DNA from: Lophium mytilinum
Taxonomy: Eukaryota; Ascomycota; Dothideomycetes; Mytilinidiales; Mytilinidiaceae
Length of the DNA stretch: 64,000 nucleotides
Reading direction: 5' to 3'
Assembly: GCA_010093605.1 (NCBI GenBank)
Contig: MU004186.1
Location: 1,282,616-1,346,615, forward strand
The position numbers were made by a program, and so were the translations under genes. How positions within the stretch are numbered: position 1 is the first letter of the stretch; the number at the start of each line of letters is the position of its first letter. The notes beneath the pieces were generated by a model. It made no database searches. It was given only the letters and a program-made list of their open reading frames with translations, and had not been told where the DNA came from. This document shows positions 1-10,465 of the stretch, piece after piece.

Positions 1-1268
1 GACCGCAACCCCAGAACCCTCGAGACCGTATTCGTGGCATACGTCGCGGGCAACGTTTGAATGCCTACGAACGCGTGTGGCAATCAGTTTGGAGTCGTAT
101 CAACCTGGATCTGGACTACCCTTTCGACGACGAAAACCCCCAGCGACCGCAGCGAACCGAAGCACAACAGCGAGAAGCACTAGAATGGGAACGGCGACTG
201 GCAGTCGCAAGCCGAAATGGAGCTGGGAACAGGTTCCGCCAGATTGGGACTGCCCTGCTACCTCATCGTACCGATCCCCCGCCACCTCGAGACCCTGAGT
301 CGGAGGAGGATATGCAAGCTTGGCACGCGTTTGAAAAAGCTAGAGCAGAACTCAACGGACAGAGTCGTGGCTCTTCCTCAAGTGGCCGTGGCCGCAATCG
401 CAGGAAACGAAAATCGATTACATCCTCTCCGTCCGAGGAGGACGCAGAGCCCCGTCAGCCCGAACGGAAATTGAAAAGGCCCCGCACTCGAGTTGCACAT
501 GAAATCGGTAGCGACCCTTTAAAGGATGTGGTCGCGGAGGCGTCCACGACCGCTCGTGTATTCGACCCGCCCCACTCGTCTCCTCCAAATGGTCTGAAAG
601 ACGGGACCGATTCTGCAGCTGGCGTGCAAGGCTTCTTGCAATCCCTGCTCAAAGAGGTTGAGGTCACGCCGAAGCCAGAAGATGAGATTGCGGCACCACA
701 ACCCAGACGTGTCATCATCGAGCGCGCTTGCTCTCCGCCCGGTTCATCGCCAGGACTTTCACCCGTATATCCTACTCCGCGTGGCGGCATGACACCACCG
801 CCGCTAAATCTTACACGGCCCACATCGCCGCTGCAGACATCTCCAAACCTCTCGCCGGGCTACTCTCCGACCTCTCGGTTCCCCCCTTTCTCCCCTGCCG
901 ACGATGAATATAGAACAGGTCGTCGGAAACACCACCAATCTCCCGGAGCTCTTTCTAGTCCCCCACGTTCGAAAGATTCGTCACCAACCCGGTCGCTCTC
1001 GTATTCAACAAAGGCAGAAGTTCAACGAATGGTTTCTATCGTGCTCAAACCGTTCTACTTGAAGCAAGAGATTACAAAGGACCAATACACCGACATTAAC
1101 CGCGATGTTAGTCGCTCGCTATACGACAAGGTCGGTGACGCCAATGCCCTAGCTGATCAGGACACTAGAGAGAAGTGGCAGCGGATTGCAGGAGAGGAAG
1201 TAGAAAGCGCGGTCCGAGCCCTGCGAACAGATGGGCATGATTCCGGAACTGGCACCAACTCTTCATGA
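1..1268 (+). CDS. PHD/RING-finger protein with SRI domain (PHRF1-like), 3' part only
   Basis: The frame is already open at base 3 and ends in a TGA at 1266-1268, so only the last ~420 codons are in the window. The C-terminal ~75 residues (STKAEVQRMVSIVLKP onward, with ITKDQYTDINRDVSR) look like the Set2-Rpb1-interacting (SRI) fold that binds the phosphorylated RNA polymerase II tail. The preceding stretch (AYERVWQSVWSRINLDLDYP, then a basic RKRK patch and a long Ser/Pro-rich linker) matches what I remember of fungal PHD/RING proteins related to human PHRF1, where the PHD and RING domains lie N-terminally, here off the left edge. The role would be a nuclear factor coupling chromatin or ubiquitin signalling to transcribing polymerase. 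The SRI domain is visible; the PHD/RING assignment is inference from family memory. Confidence 0.72.
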   Translation, partial: PQPQNPRDRIRGIRRGQRLNAYERVWQSVWSRINLDLDYPFDDENPQRPQRTEAQQREALEWERRLAVASRNGAGNRFRQIGTALLPHRTDPPPPRDPESEEDMQAWHAFEKARAELNGQSRGSSSSGRGRNRRKRKSITSSPSEEDAEPRQPERKLKRPRTRVAHEIGSDPLKDVVAEASTTARVFDPPHSSPPNGLKDGTDSAAGVQGFLQSLLKEVEVTPKPEDEIAAPQPRRVIIERACSPPGSSPGLSPVYPTPRGGMTPPPLNLTRPTSPLQTSPNLSPGYSPTSRFPPFSPADDEYRTGRRKHHQSPGALSSPPRSKDSSPTRSLSYSTKAEVQRMVSIVLKPFYLKQEITKDQYTDINRDVSRSLYDKVGDANALADQDTREKWQRIAGEEVESAVRALRTDGHDSGTGTNSS

Positions 1269-1970
1269 GTACATTCACAATCGCGTTTCTGGATTTCCAC
1301 AGGCGCAACGGTCTCGGCTGCATCTTATCGGATATGGCGTCTTGCGCTCGAGCGTTCCTATCCGTTTGTATCAAGAGGATTATTGGCGTCCTTTGCGAAT
1401 TCGATATTAGATACCATGGCTACCGCTCCGGATTACCCTTGGGATTGGGTCGGCGTTCTTTGACGGGATGGTTTTATGGATCTATCAGTCGTCTACGGAT
1501 GACTGGGTATACGGATATATAGATACTTACGCTTTCAATGTTTATGTTTGGTCTTTTCGACATATCGCTACCATTGTCGATTTGGTTTGCTCTGATGTGC
1601 GCGAATGTGATGTTTAGAACTCATGGGTAGGATTCAGTGCTCTAGTTCCAGTCCTCCAAGTTCACGCGCCTGTTTGAATGACTTCGAGGGGCTTTGAAAG
1701 CTGAACAGGGAACATGACGGATTTATAGCACACCCTGAATCAGGTCTAAGATTCTTGAGACCGGTTGAGGTTACGAAGCCCCTCTTACACATGCGGCAAC
1801 CGTTTGCGCCTCCATCCAAAGCTCCCTATCCAATTCAAGCACTCTGCTATGCCTCCCCAATCCACCACTTTTCCCATACCCCATAACGCCCCCAAACCCA
1901 AACCCATGGTATCATTCCCCACCACCAGAACGCCCAACACACACATCCCATCCCATCCCATCCCATCCTC
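1269..1970. other. 3' flanking region between PHRF1-like gene and MED22
   Basis: These 700 bases lie between two convergent genes. I see no coding signal. The right end, 1905-2050, is C-rich with five tandem CCCAT/ATCCC pentamers around 1945-1970, just past the MED22 stop. They presumably belong to the 3' UTRs. Confidence 0.6.
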
Positions 1971-2381
1971 TCACATCTCTGCACTCCCCTCCCGCCCCCT
2001 CACCCACCCTTCCACCCCACGCGCCACCCCCTCCACATCCCCCTCCCGCCCCTCCCGCGCCCCGCCCTTCAGCGTGTCCAGCTGCCCAAACAGCCACAGC
2101 TCCTGCATCGCCCGCGTCAGCGCCAGCAGGTCCTCGGCCGCGCGCACCAGCGCCGCCGTCTCCTCTTGCATGTGCAGCGCGTTGGCCGAGGTGGTGTTGT
2201 AGTCTGTGCTCTCGAGCGCGGCGGTCGCGACGAGGTTCTCGAAGCGCGTGACGAGGGAGGTTTGGAGTTTGTCGATGTGGGCTAGGGCGGGGGAGGGAGT
2301 TAGTTAGTTGATCTGGGGTTTTGGCTTGGGGGAGGAGAGGGTACTTTTGAGGCTGGCGAAGTTGCGGAGAGAGGACTCCAT
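1971..2381 (-). CDS. MED22: Mediator complex subunit 22 (two exons)
   Basis: Exon 1 is 2345-2381 and exon 2 is 1971-2281, joined across a 63-base intron (GTACCC...CCCTAG); the spliced protein is 115 residues. It begins MESSLRNFASLKTHIDKLQT and contains the Med22/Surf5 core TAALVRAAEDLLALTRAMQE followed by LWLFGQLDTL. This family is a small helical subunit of the Mediator head module, where it pairs with Med11, and works in the nucleus as a bridge between activators and RNA polymerase II. The size fits the family. A perfect palindrome GTCACGTGAC sits 196 bases upstream of the ATG. Third codon positions switch from mostly C to mostly G about halfway through exon 2, and the last ~30 residues are Gly/Arg/Glu-rich low complexity. 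Confidence 0.85.
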
Positions 2382-2576
2382 TGTTTGTAGGTTGTGGTTT
2401 TGGAGTTGGGGATCGGGAATTGGGGTGGTATCAAAGGTTTGGGTGCTTGTTTTGGGGATGGAAGCTGGCGCGCACGGGAGAGGTAGGGACTGTTATGGCA
2501 TAGCTGTGCTGAGGTTGTGGGAGCTTGGAGGGAGATGTGGATGTGCGAAGCGCAGGTAGTTCCGCTTGCGGGAGCT

Positions 2577-2586
2577 GTCACGTGAC
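2577..2586. promoter_or_regulatory. CACGTG E-box palindrome upstream of MED22
   Basis: The 10-base palindrome GTCACGTGAC lies 196 bases upstream of the MED22 start. TCACGTG is the site bound by Cbf1-type bHLH factors in fungi. The same core recurs upstream of several other genes in this window. That it is used is inference. Confidence 0.4.
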
Positions 2587-2982
2587 TATCGTCTCTTGGT
2601 GAGGTTTCACCTTCGAGGTTCTCGAGGGCAAATGGTGTGTATTAAGCTAGTAAATGGTGACTATGTTGTCATTGATTGCTTCATAGGTCAGAGTATGTGT
2701 AGGATGTGGAAATAGTCTCACTAGTGAGAGGGGCGTTGGATGAGGGCGTGGGATATGTAACACTTTCATCTATGTATATATTTCCGACAGCTACTAAGAT
2801 CGAAACACAGAGTAAGAACACTAGGTCTGATATTTCGGCATTGCTCGTCTGAAACAAAAATGCAATACCAATAAACGCCGGGCGAAAGAAGAAATGAAAG
2901 GTCCCATCTCGTGTATAGAAAAGTATTTACACTTGAGTCCAGCTTCTTAGATGTCTCATAGGAGCAAATAATATCAGCGGAG

Positions 2983-3790
2983 TCACATAGCTACATCTTG
3001 GTGACGCTTGTTGAACCAGTTGCGTCTCTTGGATATCACTGGTAGAGGAGGCAAAGCCGTTTTGAGAGGCGCTGCATGCTGTTGTGCATCGAGAGACTGT
3101 GCTGATTTCTAGTGGGCGAACTGAGTGGGATAGCCTTTGTTAATCGAGGTCGTCATTACCTATGACCCCATGATACGGAGTATTGGGAGCACACGTCCAG
3201 CCTCTCCGACGTTAACCATAAGCAGCTTCATGCCGCGCAGCACCACGCGCATAACGTCCTGTTCCTGCGGGGAGGCGGCTCGACAGTAGCGAGGTCACTG
3301 CGATCGCCTTGATTAGGATGTGTCGCACAGGAGTACTCAATAATAGCATCTTGTACACAGGATAACTGAGCTGAGCCAACGCCGCAGGAGAGCAATTCAG
3401 GACGTTATTCTCACTTGCGACTGAGGAAAGCTGTCTAATATGGAGCCGCGCTGCCCACCCTTACAGATATTCGGTTGCTCGAATATGAGGTTGTTGTGGT
3501 TAGCAGTGTGGGGACTATACCATGGTGAGTAACAATATGCTGGTTCTATTTGCATACCCGATGGCGTAACGACCCCCGACAACTGCTGAAGAAGTCCCGG
3601 TAGCGTGGTGACTTCGTGGGGAGCGAACTGGTTACACAGCTCATCAGCATTCCTCGCAGATTGACAGGCCGGGTCTGCGACGTGGCGATTGGCGTAGTCT
3701 TGAGTCAACACGGTCCCAGCCGAGAGGCATGAACTGCGACTAGATGAAGTGAATGCCGAAGTGTAGTAAACGCTAGATAGTGGCTACGAA
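2983..3790 (-). pseudogene. Possible multi-exon gene or decaying gene, product unknown
   Basis: Reading the minus strand gives several open blocks with coding-like composition joined by splice-like signals. An open frame from about 3785 to 3418 includes VADPACQSARNADELCNQF and LPGLLQQLSGVVTPSGMQIE and runs to a GTGAGA donor near 3415. A block near 3200-3260 reads QEQDVMRVVLRGMKLLMVNV and ends with an in-frame TAG just before a GTAATG donor. A last block, 3108-2983, follows a CACTAG acceptor and reads LPPLPVISKRRNWFNKRHQD before a TGA. The in-frame stop between the last two blocks suggests either an earlier end or a decaying gene. I do not recognise the family and found no convincing first exon. 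Chance open frames remain possible. Confidence 0.28.
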
Positions 3791-4087
3791 GCTTGTGTGC
3801 AACTGTCAATATTTGTCGGTTTACCCCGTGTTGTGGCACCTCAACCGAACCCTTCCCCTCCAATCTGCATTCTTTGGACATCCCAGAAAGTGTCAAGATG
3901 GTACAGCTATTCAGCCATCTGGGCTCTTGTGGTACGGCCACGGCCTGGAAGGAATCGGATTGTCGCGGAGAGGAGCAGCACGCATGGTGTTGTTACGCAC
4001 ACTCGGGGTGCTGTTTCTCCATTTGCTGCTATTTCTCCATTGCTGCAGTTTCTTCATTTGTTACTGTTTCTGCTGCTTCTCACGCTT

Positions 4088-4150
4088 TCGTCCAGAGCCA
4101 TGAGAGGCCTCCGTCCAAAGCCGTTAGGGTTTTTTCGTCCAGAGCCGTGA
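4088..4150. repeat. Short direct repeats, CGTCCARAGCC units
   Basis: Three copies of a unit close to CGTCCAGAGCCGTGAGG occur at about 4089, 4111 and 4137, directly after a pyrimidine-rich stretch (about 4015-4085) of CTGCT/TTCTC repeats. Function unknown. Confidence 0.5.
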
Positions 4151-4159
4151 GGGTTGTGA

Positions 4160-4825
4160 ATGGCATTGTTGTTGTTCTCGAGGGATATGCAGGGCGCGTA
4201 TTTATAGTTGTCGGAACGTCGGGCCCGCCATGTGGGTCACGTGCATGTCATCATTCGCCGCTTTTCTCAACACCACCACACCACGCTTGGCCTGCAGTCC
4301 CTTGACGCTCTCGAGCCTCGGACATCGTCACTGAACAACACCTCGCTGCCCGCGCGCCCAACGACCCTCACTGTCCTGACGTGCGCCATCTTCGGTGCCT
4401 CGCTTCCTGCTACCCCGGCCCGTCCTACGGCAAACCTTATCGATTGCCTCATCTCTAGTCTAACCGCCCCTAGGTCCAAGAAAGGCCACCGGCTCAAAAC
4501 ACGACGCGCCCGTCCCGATCACCAACCGTCGATCCATCACCACCACCTCCCTCCCCCCCGACGCTCCCCTTCCCGCTGAACTCGCGCGTCGCACTGCAGC
4601 CTGGCGTCGCTAGAGTTGCGCCGTGCAGCAGGTCGCACTCGGCCCAGCCTCTCCTCTCATCACCGCCGTGCGCGCTCCTTCTCCCCGGCCTCCGCGCGAC
4701 ACTCCCTTTGCCGCGCCTAGCCTCTATCGCTCGACGACTCGGGGCCGACCGCAGCGCTCGCTGTTCCTGCTCCGGAGGGTTTCCTTGCCCAGGCCGGAGA
4801 GGAGACAGAGGAGGGAACTCACACT
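4160..4825. promoter_or_regulatory. Promoter and 5' leader region of PSY2
   Basis: This region is non-coding and pyrimidine-rich, with TCACGTG at 4237-4243 and many CCTC/CTCC runs typical of fungal core promoters and leaders. Small open frames here have no recognisable product. The true transcription start cannot be read from sequence. Confidence 0.4.
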
Positions 4826-7800
4826 ATGGCACTGGCCGCTCCGCCATCAAACGATCGCAAACGCGTAAAGGTCTACGAGCTGAAGAACAACGACTGGTTT
4901 GATCGCGGGACCGGTTTCTGCAAAGGCATCGTTCAGAACGTGAGTGCCACACGCGCGCTTATCCCCCCGGCCACAGCGTGACTCTTTTCGCGCCGAAAGC
5001 CCCTCGCGGTCCCAACAACAAATGTGCAATGGGGCTGACTTGTCGTCTTATATAGGATGAGGCGCGGATACTAGTTGCCTCTGAAGACGACGCCAATCGC
5101 CAACTGCTCGAGACAAGGATATCGAAGGACGATGGCTATCAAAAACAGCAAGGTACTATGCGCCACTCTGGATGACACCAATATCAACTAATTCGGCCAT
5201 TAGACACGTTGATAGTCTGGACGGAACAAAATGGGACGGATATGGCTCTAAGCTTCCAGGAAGCGGAGGGTTGTGCAGCGATATGGTACGTTTGTGCGAC
5301 CAGCATGGGATCTGGGTTGAGAGGCTGATAACGACACAGGGAATTCGTTAGCGAGATTCAGCACCGGTTACAACAACTCGCAGGTCCAGGTTAGTTTGAG
5401 CATTCTGTAATTACCATCGCAGGGGATTGTCAACTAATTGGCGCAGATGATGGCCTCTCAGACGACGTGATGGATAGCGTAAACTCCATCATGCTACCAA
5501 ATCCGGAACTAGGCAATCTGCAGGAGTCGGAAAATCACATGCGCATGGCCAACAACACTCCCGCTGGTCGCGATGCCTTGGGCAAGTTCGTCATTAGCAC
5601 CGGATACATCCAGAAGCTCATTCCTTTGGTGGAAATTGCCGAGGACCTTGAAAGTCTTCCAGACCTGCACAAGCTGTGCAATATCATGAAGCTGCTAATT
5701 CTCCTCAACGACACCCAGATAATTGAGTTTGTAGTCACCGACGACGTCATATTAGGCGTCGTGGGTGCTTTAGAGTGTAAGCTTCACACGCGAGTATTTC
5801 ACGTCGAATGTCCCTGACTTCTGTAGACGATCCCGACTTTCCATGTCACAAGGCGAACCACAGGCAATATCTCTCGGACGAATCCAAGTTCAAGGAGGTG
5901 GTGAAGATCGAAGATCCGGAAGTAAAAAAGAAGATACACTACACCTACCGACTTCAGTACCTGAAGGACGTAGTCCTTGCTCGCATTCTCGACGACCCTA
6001 CTTTTTCGGTCCTCAACTCGCTCATATTCTTCCACCAGGTCGATATTGTCCAGCATCTCCAGGCAAACGGCGCATTCTTGAAGGAGTTATTCGGCATTTT
6101 TGGCGCAGACGAACAAGATTACCAACGGAAAAAGGATGGCGTCTTGTTCATACAACAGTGCTGTGCGGTTGCCAAGAGCCTACAGGCAAATGCGCGAGCG
6201 ACTCTCTTCCAAAATTTCATCGGTAACGGCCTTTTGGACGTCATTCAATTCTCCCTCAAGCACCAGGATGCTTCCGTGCGAGTCGCTGGAACGGACATAC
6301 TAGTAGCTCTCATCGACCACGATGCTCTGATGGTACGAGGCTACATCTTCAAGGCCATCAACGAGAAGGCAAAGCCCCTAACGGATACCCTGATTGAGCT
6401 TCTTCTTGTGGAAGTGGATCTCGGAGTAAAGGCGCAGATGGCAGATGCGATCAAGATCCTGCTCGATCCTAACGCGAATTCGATCTCTCTCGAAGCAATT
6501 GGGCGTACAAACAGCGACTTTTTGGCTAAAGTTAGAGGTTCCCTGGCGCCACAAGCCCCTCAGACCGAAGGTTTCATCCAATCGTTCTACGACGAATCTG
6601 CTAAGAAGCTCTTCCAGCCCCTGAAAAATTTGGAGGGCAGGAAATCTAGTAAGAACCTGGCGCTGTAATATTTTTACCCCATATTTAACAAATTTTGCAG
6701 TGGACGATCTCACTTTCCAGGAGGTGTCTCTATATTCACACCTTGTAGAGATATTATGCTTCTTCATCCGCCAGCATGCGTACCGAAGCAAGTACTTCCT
6801 TCTCACAGAAGGACTCGCAAGTCGCGTAGGCCAGCTTATGTCATGTCCTGAGAAGCATCTCAAGCTTAGTATGAAGTCTCCGATGTACATCATCTGTTTG
6901 AACGCTGGCTAACCTTTCCTAGCGGCGCTCAAATACTTTCGAACATGCATTGGCCTGCACGACGACTTCCACAACCGGCAAGTTGTTCAGCACAATCTCT
7001 TCGACCCTATCCTGAACATTTTATTCGAAACCATGCCGCGTGACAATCTTCTTAACTCCGCTTGTCTCGAACTTTTTGAGTTCATAAAGCGAGAAAATCT
7101 GAAGACTTTGATTGTTCATCTTGTCGAGACGTATCGAGAGAAGCTGCAGGCGATCACATATGTGGACACTTTCCAAAGTCTGATCCTCCGCTATGATCAA
7201 CTGATCGAGCCAACAACTACGCAGGAATTGGATCATTCTTTCACCACCCAAGAGGGTGATACGCCGAACAAGAACAGTGCTGTCAATGGTGGACGCTGGA
7301 ACGGCCTCAAGGAACCAGACCAAGAGGAGGAGAACTACTTCAATGGCTCGGACAACGAGGATGAGGAGGATGTGCTTTCCATCGCAGCCAAGCCAGTCAC
7401 AAACGGCGCATCACCTGTCCACGGTGCATCCCCCGTCCGACCTCTAGTCAATTACCCCGACGACGACGCTGATGACGATATGGATATCCTCACTACCAGC
7501 GACTCCCCGTCCCCAGTCAAGAAGTCTACGTCTTCGCAAGCCACCGAGCCGGACGGACCTACGAAGGGTCCAACAACCCGAGACCAGACCCCTCAGCCTT
7601 CATCCCCGGTAGTCAGTCCACCAGAACGACTATCAGAAAAGCGTCGCCGGGAAGAGGACGAAGAGGACGAGCTTGCCAAGCTTACAACGCAGAGCTCCAA
7701 GCGCCGCTCATCACTTAGCAGCAACTCCAGCGCAACAAGTACCGGACCAACACACGGCCACATGCTGCGAAGGAAGAAGTCCATTAACTCCGGCAAAGAC

Positions 7801-7878
7801 GGCGGGCCCAAGAAAATCTCCATCGCCATTGGTGTGAAGAGCGGCGGTGGCGACAACGCCGGCGGTGACAACGAATAA
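4826..7878 (+). CDS. PSY2: PP4 regulatory subunit 3 (Psy2/SMEK), eight exons
   Basis: Exons are 4826-4939, 5056-5152, 5204-5285, 5340-5389, 5447-5776, 5827-6648, 6701-6868 and 6923-7878; all junctions keep frame and give 872 residues. The N-terminus (KRVKVYELKNNDWFDRGTGF) is the EVH1/PH-like domain that contacts substrates. The SMK-1 region follows (PDLHKLCNIMKLLILLNDTQ, then NSLIFFHQVDIVQHLQANGA), then Armadillo/HEAT-like helices up to about residue 600. The tail is acidic and Ser/Pro-rich with basic KRRREEDEEDE and KRRSS patches, probably nuclear localisation signals. Psy2 targets the PP4 catalytic subunit Pph3 to substrates such as Rad53 and gamma-H2A in the DNA-damage response. The length is normal for filamentous fungi, and introns are concentrated at the 5' end, as is common in ascomycetes. 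Confidence 0.92.
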
Positions 7879-8575
7879 GCAAGGCAAACGGTCAAATGGA
7901 TTCGGCGCGAGAGATACCCCGCCCTTGAAAGCTGAGATGAAGTGTATGAAATCGGCGTAAAGTGCGCAACGGGGAGCGGCATGTGGGGCAAGGCGTTTTT
8001 GCATGAACGAGTGGATCAATTCATTGGGCAACGGGACATCTGGGGGCAGAGTCGGGAGCTTCTTTTCTGGTTGCCGAATTGCCAGCAGCATGGCAGCAGC
8101 TATATGTGTGTTTCTTGGCCAGTTTTTGGCGCCTTCTGCCGTCAATGCTTAGTACGGCGAGGATTGTACTATAGACAACCTCCTAGGGAGCGGAGAATGG
8201 GGGCGTGGATGCGGATGCGGAGCCGGAGGCTGGGTGGTTATCTGGCTGACCATTGGCGCGAACTGGGTGGTGTTATGCTGCTCTCTCAAAAGCTGGGTTC
8301 CGTTCAATTCAATTCGATGCCGTATATTTATGCTTCTTGGATTCGTCACACGCGGTCCGGGTAGTAAAGGTGGTAGAATCAACGAGATCATGACTCGAAG
8401 TTTCGCTCCACGCTTCGTGAATCGTAGTACCCTTTGTGAATTTTTATATGTCTGTGCTCATAGATCACGTTTCGACGCGTTGGTCCTCTCCCCGCGATCT
8501 ACAGACTTAAACCTGCTAGATCCTCAAAACCTCACCAACCTCAACAACCACCACTTTCGCCCAAAACAAACCACA
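7879..8575. other. Intergenic region PSY2-DHFR
   Basis: About 700 bases lie between the PSY2 stop and the DHFR start. I see no gene. The last ~100 bases are C/A-rich (ACCTCAACAACCACC type), typical of a 5' leader for the downstream gene. Confidence 0.5.
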
Positions 8576-9388
8576 ATGCCAACACCTCCACAACCCGACC
8601 TGTCATCCGACCCGCAATCGCATCAACCCGACCCCTCGCCCTCTACCTCATCCCCCTCTTCCGCCCACCAACCCACACCTACAATGCCACCACCAACGCC
8701 TTCCCTCCCCCTCACCCTCATCCTCGCCGCCACCCCCTCCCTCGGCATCGGCCGCGCCGGCGCCCTGCCCTGGAAATCCCTCAAAGCCGACATGGCCTTC
8801 TTCGCGCGCGTCACCAAACGCGTGCCCGGGGTGGGTGGCGGGGTGGGGGCGGCGGGGGCGGCTGGGGCCTCTCCCTCTCCCTCTCCAACAAATCGCCCCA
8901 CAAAGACCCAAAACGCCGTCATCATGGGTCGCAAGACCTGGGACTCCATCCCCCCGCGCTTCCGCCCGCTCGCCGGCCGCGTGAACGTCGTGGTCAGCCG
9001 CTCCGGCGCGGTGGCGGGGTTAGACGCTGCGCGGGAGAGGGAGAAGGTGCTTGTGGCTGGAGGGTTGGGGGAGGCGGTTGGGGTGTTACAGAAGGGGGTT
9101 GTAGAAGAGGTAGGGGTTGGAAGGGTGTTTGTGATTGGGGGCGCGAGTTTGTATGAGCAGGCGTTAAGGATGGAGGGGGCGCGGAGGGTGGTGTTGACGA
9201 AGGTGGGGAGGGAGTTTGAGTGTGATGCGTTTTTTGGGGTGGATTTGGAGGGGGAGGGGGCGAGGGGAAAGGGGTGGGTGAGGAGGAGTAGGGGGCAGTT
9301 GGAGGAGTGGGTTGGGGAGAAAGTTGAGGCGGGGGAGGAGGCGGGGGTGGGGTATGAGTTTTGTTTGTTTGAGAGGGAGGGGGCGTGA
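8576..9388 (+). CDS. DFR1: Dihydrofolate reductase
   Basis: A single exon encodes 270 residues. The DHFR signatures are in order: [20 protein letters not shown] (substrate and NADPH loop with the conserved Trp), [27 protein letters not shown], and [14 protein letters not shown]. The enzyme reduces dihydrofolate to tetrahydrofolate with NADPH and is the target of antifolates. Two oddities: the first ~45 residues are Ser/Pro/Thr-rich, unlike the compact family start, and a Gly/Ala/Ser/Pro-rich insertion lies between the active-site helix and the MGRKTW block. A second in-frame ATG at 8684 (MPPPTPS) would give a more standard N-terminus and could be the real start. Coding-strand composition flips from C-rich to G-rich near 9010. 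Confidence 0.9.
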   Translation: MPTPPQPDLSSDPQSHQPDPSPSTSSPSSAHQPTPTMPPPTPSLPLTLILAATPSLGIGRAGALPWKSLKADMAFFARVTKRVPGVGGGVGAAGAAGASPSPSPTNRPTKTQNAVIMGRKTWDSIPPRFRPLAGRVNVVVSRSGAVAGLDAAREREKVLVAGGLGEAVGVLQKGVVEEVGVGRVFVIGGASLYEQALRMEGARRVVLTKVGREFECDAFFGVDLEGEGARGKGWVRRSRGQLEEWVGEKVEAGEEAGVGYEFCLFEREGA

Positions 9389-9670
9389 GGGGAGGAGGGA
9401 TGGGAAAGGAATAAAGGCTTGGAGAGTTGGGGTAAAAGAAGCGTCAAGAGGACCGAGAGAGGGTAAAATGAGGCCGCTTTGGGTGAAACAAGTGTCAAGA
9501 GAACCGAAAGAGGAGATTGGCTATTGTACGATACAGACAGCAGAAGGCTGGGTAGGGCTTCGGTCTAGCCGCGAGCGACAAAACGTATCACTAGATGTAC
9601 ATTACAATACTGGACCCTCAAGGTGTAAGAGGTCGCAAATCCAGTACCCTAATCGTGGCTTGTCATGCCA

Positions 9671-9691
9671 ACATATATATATATATATATA
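9671..9691. repeat. (AT)n microsatellite
   Basis: A run of about ten AT dinucleotides lies in the DHFR 3' flank. Confidence 0.9.
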
Positions 9692-9825
9692 AACCCCCAG
9701 GGTGCTTCAACAAGGTGAACATCTTGCAAATATCCTCAATGTCTCGCACGAATTCTAGACTCCATCCCTCTCTGTCCGCCTGCCGCTCGTTTCCACCATG
9801 TCCTGTGATGTTAATCGCGCGACTC

Positions 9826-10465
9826 TTTAAATCAGATCCTGCACATAGCGTAAATTTCGCACTGTTAAGATGTACTAACGGGAGCCAGTCCGTGAAATCT
9901 TGATATGATTTTAGCATCTGATTAGAGAAACACTTCAGATCGGACCCTAGAAATAGGGTAAATCTTGCACTGTTAAGATGTACAAAGTGGAGCCAGTCCG
10001 TGCGATTTTGGGTCGATTTTGATATATTATTGGGAGACACCCTAGATCAGACCTCATATCGACAAGATTTAACATCAGCCTCACTTTCAACCCTTTTGGC
10101 GAAGGCGAATGCGAGATAATTCAAATCAGGCCCTAGAAATGGGGTAGATCTCGCACTGTTTAGATGTATAAAGTGGAGCCAGTTCGTGCGAATTTAGCTC
10201 GGTTTTGGCATGTTATTGGAAGACACTGTGAATCAGACCTCTTAGTGAATGAGAGCTGATCCGCCATCAAGCCCGTTTCTAAAAGGATCTCGCGTAGGCC
10301 TGAGGTTAGCTTCGTCGGCGAAGTCAATTGCGCGAGTCTCTAAATCAGGCCCTAGGAAAGGAGTAAATCTTGCACTATTAAGATGTATATAAGGTGGAGC
10401 CAGTCCGTGCAATTTCGGGTTGGTTTTGGCATACTATTGGCGTGGCCCCCAGATCAGGCCAGAGA
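9826..10465 (+). repeat. Four diverged copies of a ~100-120-bp repeat
   Basis: Four blocks share the ordered landmarks AAATCAGGCCCTAGAAA, GTAAATCTTGCACTGTTAAG, ATGT(A)nGTGGAGCCAGTCCGTGC and GGTTTTGGCATRTTATTGG. Copies begin at about 9829, 9934, 10124 and 10342. Spacing between the GAGCCAGT landmarks is about 109, 186 and 220 bases, and the longer spacers share further sequence (GGCGAAG..AATGCGCGAGTCTC). No coding sense. Copies differ by many substitutions, so the array is old. Confidence 0.75.

Noticed and set aside
3780-4305. Overlapping plus-strand frames rich in Leu, Phe and Cys
   Set aside because: They arise from a CT-rich tract and direct repeats in the PSY2 upstream region; three frames are open at once and none has a domain.
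8623-9498. 291-codon minus-strand open frame opposite DHFR
   Set aside because: It is the shadow of a strongly skewed DHFR coding strand; its translation is Pro/Ser low complexity with no domain.
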